Positions 34,209-46,337 of a stretch of 64,000 bases of DNA are shown here, in pieces (positions within the stretch are counted from its first letter, which is position 1; every line of letters begins with the position of its first letter). This stretch comes from Aaosphaeria pasadenensis (Eukaryota > Ascomycota > Dothideomycetes > Pleosporales). The translations under genes and the position numbers were made by a program. Where the stretch lies: positions 682,001-746,000 of the forward strand of contig JAKLMB010000001.1 of the NCBI GenBank assembly GCA_022813625.1, read 5' to 3'. The notes beneath the pieces were generated by a model, which saw only the letters and a list, made by a program, of their open reading frames with translations, searched no databases and was not told where the DNA came from.

Positions 34209-36332
34209 TTAAAACCCTCCCTTCCCTCTAACTCTTTGCACTGCTCCAACCATACCTTTTGCCCAGGCAAGACGCCCAGGATCTTTCCCGCCCATGGCTC
34301 CCTCTGCTTCTTCGCCTTTGCCATTTCTCCAGATGCCATCGCTTTGCGACGCAGCGCCATAAATATGTGTATCTATTGAATGTTATTAGCGACTTGCCAT
34401 AAGCTTCAACGCGAGAGACTTACTCTGATTCCGCCTGATGCCCTCAAGCCAGTCTCCACAAACCTCTTTAGAATCAATCATAAGATTGACTTCCATCGAA
34501 TGGAACCAACTCTGCGTGTCTTGATTCCCATTCCCTATAATACCTACGTGTCCATCCACTATCATAAGCTTGACATGACAGCTCCTAGCTTTGAACTTAT
34601 TGTGGACCGGAGCGGTTTGATCCTTTGCGACGTAGTAATGGATGTTCAGTCTCTGCCGGGATTCAAGGTCCAGATTTTGGCAGAGGCGACTGGCGACTTG
34701 TTCGTTCGTGCCGCCTTGGAAGGGCAACATCTCTCCTGCGTCGTTGTATCCGAGACATACGTAGTAGGTTACTGTGACTCCTCGCTGCACTGCTTCTTCC
34801 AGCGCTGGTAACAGAGGGGCAGCGTTCAAGTTTGGTGTTTGGATAAAGATGGATGATTCGGCATTCCGAATGGCAGCTAACCATGCTTCATTTTGCGGAA
34901 CGATGACATGTTCGTTGTTTGGTGCGCCGAACGGCTTTCGGTTCACCAATGCCATCGGGAATGGGTCGTGCGGTTTGTGCGCTATCATTGGAAGAAAGTC
35001 ATCCTCGGGGTTACATTCAGGTGCGAAGCCTTTTCGGTTCTGTTTGGTGGCAACGTCTGGATACGTTAGCTTAAGATAATCGACTGTAGACCGATGCGAC
35101 TTACTGAGATACCGCGTCACGGCTTCTCTCTTCGTTTCATGGGTGCAGGGCTCGAGGATTGCTTGTGTACGACGTATTTCAGCCCTGATATCCTTATCGT
35201 AATGAGGAGCGGCTATGGTATGTGGATGCAAGGCCTCTCGATCTTCAACTTCTATCGAATCGCGCCGCTTTTCTGTGTCCTTCGTTTCCACGGAAACTCC
35301 ATTCGTCGTTCCTAACTTTCCAAACGCTCGCTCATTACGAACTTCTTCAGATTCGAGCGATGCTGGACTCTGCGAACAGGGCATCTGCGGTTCCATCTCT
35401 CTCTCCCAAGCTAGCATTGCAGTATCATACAATGAATCTACAATTGGTCCCTCAATGTGTGTCATCATCTCCAAATTATCATTATCTTGAATATTGTTGC
35501 TCTGCACGATACCAACCCTACGATCCACGACCATGAACTTCGAATGAAAGGTCCCCAGCATCGGGCGATGATAATTCTGCACCTGCATGTCGATATTCGG
35601 GATATCCTCCGGTGCAGGCAGTTTGACAGGTCCCGTCGCATAAGTTCCCGGCGAGACGATCTGGTGGTTATCGAGCACCTGCTTCGCGCTCCCTCGGTCG
35701 TACATAATCTTCACAACCACCTTTTCGCCTCTCGCCCTCGCACGATTCGACAGCTCGACGAGTGCATCGGTGATGTAGCGAGACGCATCGCTAGCGATCC
35801 AATAGTTCGTTGCGAGAAACACTTCCTGCTGCGCCCGCGCGATCAGATTCGACATGTGCCGTACTATCTCCGGGAGCGGTGCTATGATTGTGAGGGGTAG
35901 GATCCCGTGGCTTCCCATGAGACTGGGACTGATCATGCCGGCGAGCGGGTCGTGTTCGAGCGAGCAGAGAGCGGCATGGTAGCACTGTAGGAATAGATCA
36001 GAGGGCTCCGAATTGCCCCAGTTACCGCAGGCGCGAGCCCGCTCTAGCTCTTCTTTCGATGCTGGATGGCGCTCTGTGAATGTTGCAAGGGCAGCATTGT
36101 TTGAGTGGCTGTATAGTTCTTCTGCATGTTGTCCTGCGGTTTTTGAAGTGTCTTTGCTGAGTTCAGAAGATACACTGGTCGAATTCGTACAGTATCCGAA
36201 CACTGGATCCGATATTTTAGTAGACATTGGCAAGCGACTTATCCAAGGCAATCGATGATAATAGTAGAAGAGTGAAATTGATATAATTGTGGCGCTCAAA
36301 AGCCACTGCTCCATCGACATATGTATAGCCAT
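34209..36332 (-). CDS. Phospholipase-D-like protein with two HKD motifs, N-terminal anchor
   Basis: Two exons: 34424-36332 and 34209-34372, intron 51 nt (GTAAGT ... CTAATAAC ... TAG); 690 aa. Splicing restores a conserved-looking tail (NQNTHIYGAASQSDGIWR), whereas read-through stops after 12 residues. Two HKD motifs are present: His263-Lys265-Asp270 in TFHSKFMVVD and His586-Lys588-Asp593 in CHVKLMIVDGHVGIIGNGNQ. The enzyme superfamily cleaves phosphodiester bonds by a phospho-histidine intermediate. Members include phospholipase D, cardiolipin synthase and bacterial-type phosphatidylserine synthase. A hydrophobic segment at residues 10-27 (WLLSATIISISLFYYYHR) suggests a membrane anchor in an organelle or the ER. 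The lipid substrate is unknown. The region between the HKD motifs carries a charged, low-complexity linker (about 325-400). Confidence 0.88.
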
Positions 36333-37338
36333 TCTGTGCAAGATAGGAAAAGCATGGTACTGCTATCGCAAGAGTGTTCCAACTTCTTACGACGCGTCAC
36401 CATAAGGAAAACCCTGGAAATGACGTTGTTGGGTCGGGAGTCGGAATCTAGATGGTCTGTTGGTAGGTCTTGGGGAGGGACCTTGGAAGCTACATCCGTC
36501 AAGCAGCCAATATGTCGTATATCTTGGTGCCGGACAGCCGGATCTGGGAAGCGTTGGAAGCAAGAGGGATACCAACCTTGCAAAAGTGGCTTGAGCGAAT
36601 TTACTCCCCAACGAAGGTCTACATAACTCCGACGTGCGCGGATAAAGGCATCGCGGTGACGACGTCGACGGTGCAGTAAACCTATCACAGCTTTGGACAT
36701 GAGACGGCGCGAGGTGCGCCACACGCAAGTGGCGGAACCAAACGGGTATTCGGCCACAAATAACTGCCCTGCGCAAGACAAAGCTTGTTTTCAGAAACAA
36801 TCTTTTACCATTTCGAAATACTATCGCTCTTTCGCGCTGCGATCTTCGTCAATTTGGTTCTCAGCAGAGCTGGAGAAGTGAGCGCATTAGGGGGCCATTA
36901 TGGCCGCGAAACGGGCGGGCTGGCTGTGCCGCAATGCCTGAAAAGAGGGGGCCAATCAAAGGCATATCAAGTGAACAGTAGTTCGCCAGACATGTGACTG
37001 CGAACAGATGTATAATCCCTGCACTATCCATTGTTCGCAGCGGTTCCAGTGATCAACACTCCTCACCTGACTTGCCGTAAGCAGTAATTGTTCGCTTGGG
37101 ATCTGGGGACGCCATCTTTCCCTCCATGCGTTGCTTATCTTGGTCACTGCCGGGTCGCTTCGCATATTTTATTAGACGTACAATAGTTTTAGTTTGTGGC
37201 AGCGAAAGAATCAAGGTCAGAGCTGGCATATCGTTGAAAATAATCTAGGTAACACATATGGAGACGAGAAACCACACTTGTAGAGTGCGAACCGTGCGAA
37301 CATAGCATGTGAATACTATTCATACCACATTTCTGGCC
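36333..37338. other. 1.0-kb intergenic spacer
   Basis: Between the phospholipase-D-like start and the AAA ATPase stop, both on the minus strand. Overlapping small frames at 36.3-36.8 kb occur on both strands and lack coding features. Confidence 0.45.
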
Positions 37339-40300
37339 TTAGTCTGAATCCGAGTCAGAGTCATCCTTCTTCTTCCCCGCCTTTTTCGACTTGCCAGACT
37401 TCCCAGACTTCGAATTGCCCTTGCCATGCTTCGAAGTCTTCTTATCTTCTTCCGATGAGCTTGAGGAGTCGCTAGAGCTAGCATATTTCTGCTTCCCCTT
37501 CTTGCTCTTCTTCTTACTCTTGTACATTTCATCTTCATCGTCCTTCCGCGGGTCCCAACCCTTATACCTACCCTTCCTATACTTTTCCTTGTCCATTTTT
37601 TCGTCCCAAGATTGACCCATCGTCAGTTGGATGTACTTATCAAACTCCTTCACAGTGTCGCTGATGGTGTGGAATTGACTTGGCCCCAGTTTTACCTTGA
37701 CGTTGGTCGCTTGGCTATATTTCTCTGGGTCGAGAACATCCTCTGCCCGGTCCTCTTTCTTAAACTGTTTGGAGCGGGCCTGGAACTCGGCCATTGCGAT
37801 TGCAGTGGAGAAAGCGTTTCTGATCTGTCGACCGTTCCAGCGTGTGTCTTCGTCATTGTTGTCGTAGTGCTCCTGGGCAAACTCTTCAATTCCATCTGTG
37901 TCGATGAAGAAGTGATCACTGCCGTAGTTCTTCTTCGTCTGGCCAATGAATGTATCCCACACTTCCATGGTTGTCGTCCTGTCGAAGTTTGGATCTAGAA
38001 TAATGTTAGCATTCTTATTGTAATTAGTTGAAGCCATCGCATTCCACTTACAAAACAATGAAAAATGAATTCGCGACTTGAAAGCCTCATCGAAAGCGCC
38101 AACTCGATTTGTCGTGAGGAACAAAATGCCTTTGTAATATTCCAGCATGCGAAGGAAGACCGACACAATCGCGTTTCGTCCGTGGTCCTCTCTCGTCCGT
38201 TTGGACAGGAAAACGTCGGCCTCGTCAAGCAGAAGGATACAATCCCATCGACTGGCCAGGCTGAAGTGGAGCAGAAGTTCTGCTTCAATCTCTTTCGCAC
38301 TGCTGCCGAGATCGCCACACGTGATTGAGTATAGAGGTCGTTTGACCAGGTCAGCCATGCATTCTGCAGTAGCTGTTTTACCAACACCAGGTGCACCTAA
38401 ACATTCTGGTTAGTTGAGACTTTCTGAAGTGATGTGGAATTACCAACCGTGTAGAAGGATAATGAGTCCCTGGCCTTTACCACGCACGATATCGAGATTG
38501 GTGTCCACGCTCTGTGTAAGCAATAACCGTTTGCGAAAGTGTTCTTGAACCTGGGCTTTGAGGATCTAACAAAGTCAATAAATCTGAAGTTCTCTAGCCA
38601 TGACGACGGTGCCTACCCTCTTGTGAGCATTGGGGATCCGTAAAAGGTCAAAGCCCAAATCACTATCCCGTGGACGGATAATGGATAAATCTCGCACATG
38701 TACTTTCACTACTTCAAGTTAGTCTATGCTAAAGAGCACAACCAAGGATTACAGGGCAACTGACCCCATTGTCTAGATTGCAAACTGAACGCATAGACGC
38801 GGTGAGTGCATATTGCGTAATCATCTTCAGTCAAAGCTGGCCTCTGTGGTACTGCACGAAGTTGGAAGAGATCCTGTTTCTCGATAGTCTGTTCCATCAA
38901 ATCCGAATCTACGTAATGGTCAGATAGGATAGGTGTCTTGATGTGCCCACAATGCAGATCCACGTTGTTGCAGTAGCGACAATCGTGTGTATCCGCAATA
39001 TCGATCGGTTGAGGTGTCGTATACAGAACTTGTTCAGCAACATCTCGGGTTTTGAAACACTCATGCATGTCTACTATGACCTGTTCGTTCAGATCTCTGT
39101 ATCTTTCCAATTCGGTTCCTTTGCAATGACGATGAGCTGTCGTTGGGGAATAGATATAATCTATGAAGTCGTTGCCGAATTTAATTGACTTTTCTCGCCG
39201 GGTTTTCGCGTTCTCTGCAAATTCGGAGGGAAACACGATAAAATTTGTAACATCCCGTCTGCCATGGTATGGCTCAATGACAAATCTCCTTCTTTGGGGA
39301 GTTAAGTAGCCACCGTTGAAATCGATCAAGTATGCGTCCACAATGAATGGAATTACGCCTCCGATTGGCGGAGGTCGCCCTGTAGGGATATTAAAGTCAC
39401 CAGGGGGCGGCGGCATTGGCGACGGTATAGGGCCATTTGCGTATGGTACGCCTGGGCTGGGATATATCGATGTTCTTCCTCCACTAACTCGAAGGACCTT
39501 CATGCGATCAACGTGCAAGTTTCCAGCTCCATGCTGGTCTGAAACCGCAGAAATAGTGCTGGACATAGGTTTGTGTTCTATCTCATCCCCCGGCTGGAAA
39601 AGATGCCATAAGTCAGGGAACGCAACGTTTTTCGTTTCCCTCGAGCGATGCCTCTGATGTACCGGTTTCAGGTAGTCGTCAAAGAAGTTCAAGAAAGTAG
39701 CTACGATCTGCCGCACTCTTGAGGTACTCGAAAAGTCATGCTGCAGATAATTGATGCAAACTCCGCAACAGTTCAAGTTTGCATTGAGAAGAATTATCTC
39801 GAGATCTGTCGAGCTTAGAGGAACGTCATTGCCCTCTGACTCGGTACTCGAATCCTTCTCATCTGCATCCAGCCTCCTGCGTTCTACAATGTCGATCTGG
39901 TTGATCAACTTGGCTAACTGTGTGCGGATGTTTGCCTCTTGGTGAAACAACGGCTTGAAGGGACGCAATAGGACTATCCCCCCTTGTGCATAACTATGAG
40001 GCAAAGACATGGGACACGGTATCAATTTGCGGATCAGGTATTGAGTCGCGAAGATATTGAATCGAATCCGTTCTGGCATGGCAGTGCCTTTGATAGCTTC
40101 CATATCTGTACCAGCATCGCGTACATGCGTTGGATCCGGGCTTTCCTCGTCATCGGTATCTCCAAGTGAATTGCTGTACTCCATTCTCGATGGGATATTA
40201 CGAACTCGCTTCTGTTCAGGCTCTCCGACGAGCACATCAATTGGATGCCGGGTCGGCTTTATGACACATCTCTGGAATTCTTTCCAGAATTGAGGGTTTG

Positions 40301-40829
40301 TGCTGCAGTCGATTTTGCTGTACGGAAGTCCATGGTCGAATGATACTTCATTTGAAAATGCCCATGGAGGAGGTGGAGGTGGTGGTGGCGGCATGTGATG
40401 TAAAGGGGGTGGGGGAGGAGGTGGCGGCGGTGGCATTAGGGAAGGACTGGGTGGACTAGGAGGGTCGTAGGTGGAAAATTGAGGGGCCATAAGAGGGGGA
40501 GGAGGAGGCGGAGGCTGAGGAGTAGGCCTCTTCTTTTTCTTCATGTTGACACTTTCTAGAACCTCTTCTAGACGTTGCTCCATTTTTGCGATAGTTTCCT
40601 CTAGCCGTTGCACTCGCCCAGATTCATCCTTGGACGAAGGCACGGGAGCCGGCTGGGAATTGGAAGATTGTTCAGTCGCCGCATTTGTTGCTCCGTCCAT
40701 CTCGATTCCATCTTTTAGAGTTAGTATCGTCATCAAAATTGATATGCAGCGAGTCTCACTGGGCGAAGAACTTTCGGCAGGCGTGGTCACCTCCTGTGAG
40801 GCAATCGCACTGTCCGAATCAGGAGCCAT
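37339..40829 (-). CDS. AAA-family ATPase with DUF7025-like region, poly-Pro N-terminus and Lys/Ser tail
   Basis: Six exons: 40760-40829, 38765-40711, 38617-38708, 38448-38565, 38052-38396 and 37339-37994; 1075 aa. All introns are 48-57 nt. The first (48 nt) is a multiple of three without stops. Residues 55-80 form a coiled coil. Residues 87-139 are proline runs. The central part (about 430-680) matches the fungal DUF7025 type (PFIVDAYLIDFNGGYLTPQR, QWVKVHVRDLSIIRPRDSDL) and contains a Cys/His cluster (CRYCNNVDLHCGH). The ATPase core has Walker A GAPGVGKT (743-750), Walker B CILLLDEAD (795-803), sensor-1 TTN (837-839) and an arginine finger in FKSRIHF. The tail is Lys/Ser/Asp-rich. Proteins of this type are numerous in filamentous fungi and lack a known role. 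ATP binding and hydrolysis are predicted to be intact. It is divergent from the STAND-like gene at 41604. The frame is open upstream to 40895, but MAPDS at 40829 is the likelier start. Confidence 0.87.
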
Positions 40830-41603
40830 CTTGCCCGAAGAGCCTCCACAGTATGAGCGTGATTGTAGTCTATGGCGGGAGGAGAAGCATTTCAAATGTC
40901 AACAAGGGAGGCTTCTACTTTATAAGGCCTTTCCATCACTGCAACAGTACATTGCAAGCGAGGTGGCGTCGCTTCTGCATATCCTTGAGACTTGAAAGGT
41001 GGGGGCCAGAATCCATCTGAGCGAGGGTAACGATGTGACTGATTTGACCGGTGGTGATGGTGGTGAGGATCTATGAACTATTGATAGATACAGATACTGT
41101 GCATAGAAGTCAGGAATTAGGTAATGAAGGGCAGACAAGGTTGATTCGTCGGATGAACAACGAGCTGCAGTCGCTGCCAACTAGCACCATCCATTTCCGG
41201 CCTAATGTCTTGTTTCGAGATGAATGATAACGCCCGGGCGTTCATTACGCAGACCTATCATTGCACCTCCTCACATCTCATGCTAATCTTTACTTGACCG
41301 ATTTCGTCGCAACTCTCACTTGAAACACATGAGGCAGCTTGCGGGATTTCCCTTCCATTTTGTGGCTGCTGTTGCACGCACCCACTAGTACGAGGCATGA
41401 TCGGTATGGGGGCCAATTCACAGCAGCATGCCGGGGTGAAACTTTGTTAACCCCAACGTGTGAGGGGTGGTCAGCATAGCCTCATCAACATGCAGCATCC
41501 CCAGCTGCCTAGAATCCACCCCCTTCCGATCTCTCTCTGATCCGCATCTTCATTAATATATTCTCTTCTTACATTTTCACAATAGACCATCCTCACAATA
41601 GAC
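40830..41603. promoter_or_regulatory. Shared divergent promoter of the AAA ATPase and STAND-like genes
   Basis: 774 bp between the two start codons. A CGCCCGGGCGTT palindrome near 41233-41243 and a pyrimidine-rich stretch at 41515-41580 before the plus-strand ATG are visible. No named operator recognised. Confidence 0.45.
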
Positions 41604-43712
41604 ATGATGTTGGCACGACCTTCTCGATCAAAAACATTCCCGCTTGCTGCACCATCTCAGACACTGCCAAATGTGTCAGAACAACCACTCTCGGTCGATT
41701 TCATCGACAATTATCGCTTCGACTTCCCAACTCGGGGTGCGGGGGACATGCGTAGTTTCGATGCCGCCAGACAAGAATACGTCCCAAATCTTGCAGTCCA
41801 GACGCTAACTGCGAAACCCCCTTCCTTGGAGAATGAAGATTTTCCAGAACTCCAACAGTCGAACGAGGTGCTCTGTGCTGCAATCCAAGACCTTGAGAAG
41901 GCGAAGGCAGGGAAGAACAATGCTCTCGCCAAATTCGATCCTTTCGGTAACCACTCCTGGAGCGACGTTTTGACTGTTGCGCAAGAAGCTCAAAACAAAT
42001 ATCTCGAGCGCGATGCATCCAAGATCACACATGCATTCAGGAAATTACAAGAGCACTCAACGTCCATGAAGCCATTTCTCGACTTGCTTCCAGACGGAAT
42101 GTATAAGCCGCTCTGCGGAGGGCTGAAGCTCATGCTCACCGTAGGCATATTATCTCACAATTTCTTCTTTCTGCGCTAAGCATCAATAAGGCAATGATTA
42201 AGAACGCAGAAATGCGTGAGAAGATGGCAGATCTTTTCAGTGTCCTGCCTCTAAAGTTGAAAAATACAGAAGACTATGCGAAACTATACCCGGGTGAGAA
42301 TTCACTCCGAGAATGCACTCGGAAATTGTACGTCAAGATTTTAGAAGCAATTACTGTCATGGTGCGTTGGTATAACGCGACAGTTATAAGTAAGTGCCAT
42401 ATCACATCAAGCCAGTGCAATGGTTTAACCATGAACGGTAGAGCGTGGTCTTGGATCTGTTTTCCGGAATGACAGATATGTTCGCGAGCTTGACGATCGA
42501 ATTCGAGACATATCTACTGCACAGAGGTCCTTCGATGACGAGATCAAGAAATATCACCACCTCCAGACAGCTGCAGTCGGTACTGTTGTTTGTCAAACGA
42601 GCGACGACGTGACTCTCATCGGGCGTAAACTTTGGAATATGAACGACGATCTATTAGACATGAAGACCGATGTGACACGAGTTACAAACAATGTCATGCA
42701 TGTTCTTCAAGATTTTAACAAGCAAGCTACTTGTGCGTTCTATTGCCTATTATATGATATTATTTTACTTATTGATTGCAGGGATCAAAGAGAGAGACAG
42801 TATAAGATTAGAACTAGAGGAGAAAAACGCACACCAAAGACAGTTACAGGAAGAAATCGAACGGTTACAAGCCCAGTTGGACGAAAAGTGCATCCGCCCA
42901 AGTCAACTTGCTCGGCGCCTACAACTGAATCTTCCTAAAGATGCTTATTTGAAAGATTTTGCGGACACTTCGACCGCAACAAGGAAGTCGCAGCTATTCG
43001 CAAAGCAAATCGCCGAGCACCAAGATTTCCGGCAGTGGTACATATCCGAATCCTCGTCTATCATCTTTGTCAACGCGAACTCCGATGGCGAGTTAGACTG
43101 CCCACCCACGTCGTATCTAGGTTCTTTGATGATCAACAACCTTGAAAGTAACGATGTGCTAGTTCTGCGATTCTGCTGTTCACAACATACGCAGGGCAGC
43201 TCCATCAGGGAAGAAACAATTACCGGACCACTTTTGCTGTTACGAACAATACTCGCGCAGATGATAAACCTTCGCAGCACAGAGCAGCACAGACTACTTC
43301 GGTTTCTCAAATCAGACGACATCGAGGCTATGGAAGAACATGCTTTCAGGCAATACCTCGATTGCTGCGCAAGTCTTCTAGAGGCATCGCTTCAGTACCA
43401 CCAGGGCATCATGCTTATAATTGACGGCCTCGAATACTATGAAACGAAATGGCCCAAGTATAGCAAACGGCTAATTAAGGCTTTTGAAAAACTCACCGAA
43501 TCGCTGTCATCGTCCAATCGACCATTGAAGGTTTTGATAATGGCTCAGTCGCATTGCAGCCTTTTTCGCAAATTTTCGCATGTGAACGTGATAGATTTGC
43601 CAGATGAGCTTGACGATTATGCGAGTGAATTTGAAAGCATGGATGCCTTTGACGAAGGTGTAAGTTTCCCTTATGAATTCACCGAATGTTTCTGTCTAAT
43701 CAATTCTAGTGA
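41604..43712 (+). CDS. DUF7708/STAND-like protein with NACHT-type core lacking a P-loop
   Basis: Exons 41604-42140, 42191-42389, 42442-42732 and 42782-43659 join in frame (introns 50, 52 and 49 nt). The best final donor (GTAAGT at 43660) splices straight to a TGA at 43710-43712, ending the protein after ...DAFDEG at 635 aa. Using GTGTAA instead adds about 17 residues. Residues 115-250 are helical and resemble the DUF7708 region (HSWSDVLTVAQEAQNKYLER, PDGMYKPLCGGLKLML). Residues 346-380 form a coiled coil. The rest resembles the NTPase core of fungal STAND proteins (LVLRFCCSQHTQ, GPLLLLRTILAQMI, Walker-B-like GIMLIIDGLEYYE). At the expected P-loop (about 440-452) there is VNANSDGELDCPPTS instead of GxxxxGKT/S. 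It is therefore a probable pseudo-NTPase. Relatives are linked to non-self recognition, which is not shown here. Confidence 0.78.
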
Positions 43713-44696
43713 GTGGCACTGAAGCTGATTCACCCAACCGGCACATATGCCAATGTACCTAGGTATGTGAAGTGGCCCTTCACATGAGTCGCAGGCCTTC
43801 GTCAAGCTGCAACTCCCCGCACCGCACCCCTCGTGCCGTGCCCCACGCCCGCACTCAAGATGTTGGAACAACTCCTCTATCAATAACTACAGCGCGACAA
43901 GGTCCTCAATGTGAACTTTACCGTCACGTGTTCTTGATTCCTATTCGAGCAAGTTGGAGAAAAGTCCGTCGATTGCTGTGCAATTAGGAGGCCCATCCAT
44001 GAAGACTTATGCTTGCTTTTCTAAACTGGATCCCCATCGAGGCAATGGAATTGGAGATCCAATAGGAACTCTACACCATAGTCACGCGCGCTGCCCAGTA
44101 AGGAACATCCCTTCATCAAGGCTTGAGTACCCGATTTTGATCGCCATCAGTGATGGAGAAACTGCGATGGTTGTGGATTAGGCGTATGCATCGCAAATCA
44201 ATTCCTCAAATCGCCATGTGCGCTTCGATGTAGGGATCGGAGCAAGTTGATAAATCACTCTTAATGGATCAATCTTTTCACATCGCTCGGGTCTTTGACA
44301 ACAGCTGACTAGGAATCCCTTGCACTGTACTCGCTATTCTGCAGGCTCTGTGCTATGTGTACAATACTGGATTCTAAGCAAATCCTGCTTTTATTGATCG
44401 AATATCGGGGATTTCAATTTTACTGATGGGTCATAAATGACCACAAGCGATTGTTAGCTATCAATCATCCCAGCCAACGCTCTCTATGAAATCGTAGTTT
44501 TTGCTCTTATTACAAAAAACATTGAAAATTGGAACATGCGCTTTTCGTGCCTAAAGGGTCGCCACGGGAGCAAAACGTCACCCTGCTTAACAATCCAACC
44601 TCCATGGAACTTTAGGCCATACACTTTCTCATAGGGAAATGCATATAAGATTTTCGCGCTTTTGCTTATATACAAGCTTAGATCCATAATACTTTT
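43713..44696. other. Intergenic spacer between convergent genes
   Basis: 3' regions of the STAND-like gene and the xylanase gene. A CCTAGGTA element occurs near 43759. Short frames here are not convincing. Confidence 0.45.
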
Positions 44697-45890
44697 TCAA
44701 TAATGCGCTTTCCCAGACAGGGCATTCAGAAACGCACTATAAGCCGGCTTCTTCTGAAAATTATTATTCCAGAGCAAGGCATCACCCTCTCCCGAGAAGG
44801 TCTGTGGCACCCATGAGTACTTATCGGAGACACCCTACAAAGCCGTTAGCCCACAACTCGATCACGTATGCATTAGAAGAGCGAAATGTTCCTACTTACC
44901 CATAGCGTAATACCCACGCATCGCTCGACGTTGATGCAGCTCTTCGCGACCCTCGCATAAGCTTCGGCTTGCACCTGCAACTTCTGGGCATTGCTGGGAG
45001 TATTCATGCGGATGTCCAGCTCGGTGTACGCAACGTCGACGTTTAAGTCAGCGTAGTCTTGAAGCACTTTGGTGAGGACGGCCTCAGAGGGAGTAGGTGT
45101 GCTCTGCGTGCCGGTTTTTTCGGTCACCAGGTGGCCTTGCAGACCGACGCCGTCGATCTTGACGCCCCAGGATTGCACGAGCTTGACGATGCGGAGGGCG
45201 CCTTGGTGCTTCGCCTCGCCGTACTCGAGGTTGTAGTCGTTGTAGTAGAGCTTTGCGGCTGGGTCGGCGGCCTGGGCGAGGCGGAAGGAGATGGGCAGGT
45301 ATTGCTCGCCAATGACGCGGAGGAAGACGTTGTCGCGAAGAGTTCCATCTTCGTTGAGCGCTGAAGATTTATTAGCGATTGGGAAGGAATGGTACGTTTA
45401 CTGAACATCAGGCTCCCTTACCCTCGTTGACGACATCCCAGTGTGTGCATTTCCCCTTATACCTTCCCATAACGGTGTTGATATGGTTCGTCATGACCTG
45501 CATCAACGTCGCATTATTGTTGATCTGGTTCACCCAATTCGGCAATTGCGAATACCAAACTAGCGTATGGCATCTCATCTGCTTCTTATTCTGCGTCGCG
45601 AAGTTCGCAATCTGGTCTGCGTTTCCGAACGAGAATTGTCCACGATTGGGCTCGGTTGCGTCCCACTTCATCGCATTCTCCGGAGTGATGGACCCGAATT
45701 CGGAACCCTTGATGAGGTTCTGCTCGGTGTTGTCGTTGCGGATGGTGAGGGAGGTGCCGATGTAGGATCGTCCTTTTGCCACGATGGCCGCGTTCAGTGT
45801 TGCGGCTTGACGGGCCTCGTTGGCGAATGTTGGAACAGCGGTGACGCTGCCCGCAATAGCGAGAGCGGTGGTGAGGACGTTGAACAGCAT
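44697..45890 (-). CDS. Endo-1,4-beta-xylanase, glycoside hydrolase family 10
   Basis: Three exons: 45422-45890, 44900-45360 and 44697-44834; 355 aa. Introns of 61 and 65 nt have GTAAGG/CAG and GTAAGT/TAG borders. A signal peptide (MLFNVLTTALAIAGSVTAVP) is present. GH10 landmarks appear in order: GSITPENAMKWDATEPNRGQ, CHTLVWYSQLPNWV, acid/base Glu156 in WDVVNEALNEDG, nucleophile Glu270 in AYTELDIRM and the closing ITLWGVSDKYSWVP. It hydrolyses internal beta-1,4 bonds of xylan outside the cell. The length fits a catalytic domain alone, with no cellulose-binding module or linker. A TATA-like element and a GGCTAAA box lie upstream. All catalytic residues I can check are intact. Confidence 0.95.
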
Positions 45891-45974
45891 TTTTTACTAT
45901 GGATACCTGACCAAAGGTAGACTCTCTCCAAAGCTTCGTACTGCTCAATCGATGAAGTTCACGAGAAACAAATA

Positions 45975-45986
45975 CATATATATATT
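45975..45986 (-). promoter_or_regulatory. TATA-like element of the xylanase gene
   Basis: An alternating AT run (TATATATATG on the minus strand), 85-96 nt before the xylanase ATG at 45890. This is a plausible distance for a fungal TATA box plus a short 5' UTR. Confidence 0.55.
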
Positions 45987-46330
45987 CATTGACCCTCTTC
46001 TAGAACAATTCCCCATTTATGATCGACCGTTCAAACCCGGGAAACTCGTCCTTCCAGAAATACCCGTCTTGATACCCTCGGCCTATATCGAACCTATTTC
46101 CAGACGCTTGACTGCATACCATTCGATCTCCGCTCGTGACAGTCTTTTTTCCCTCCTCAGAAATGAAAGCGTCATGAAAAGGCGGCTCGGCGGTCGCGCT
46201 AGTGCAATCTGAACTCGCTGCTGGGCAATATGCAGATTCGTTTCATTGCTCAGATTGCCGGACGGGGGGTCATGTTTGGGTATGGCGCTGGGGTGTCGGG
46301 CCTATGGAATTCGGGGGGTGAGGTTGCCTG

Positions 46331-46337
46331 TTTAGCC
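46331..46337 (-). promoter_or_regulatory. GGCTAAA box, possible XlnR/Xyr1 site
   Basis: The plus strand reads TTTAGCC, so the minus strand reads GGCTAAA, about 440 nt upstream of the xylanase start. This equals the published XlnR consensus that activates fungal xylanase genes. A CTGGGG match to the CreA SYGGRG consensus lies nearby at 46288-46293. Binding is inference. Confidence 0.5.
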
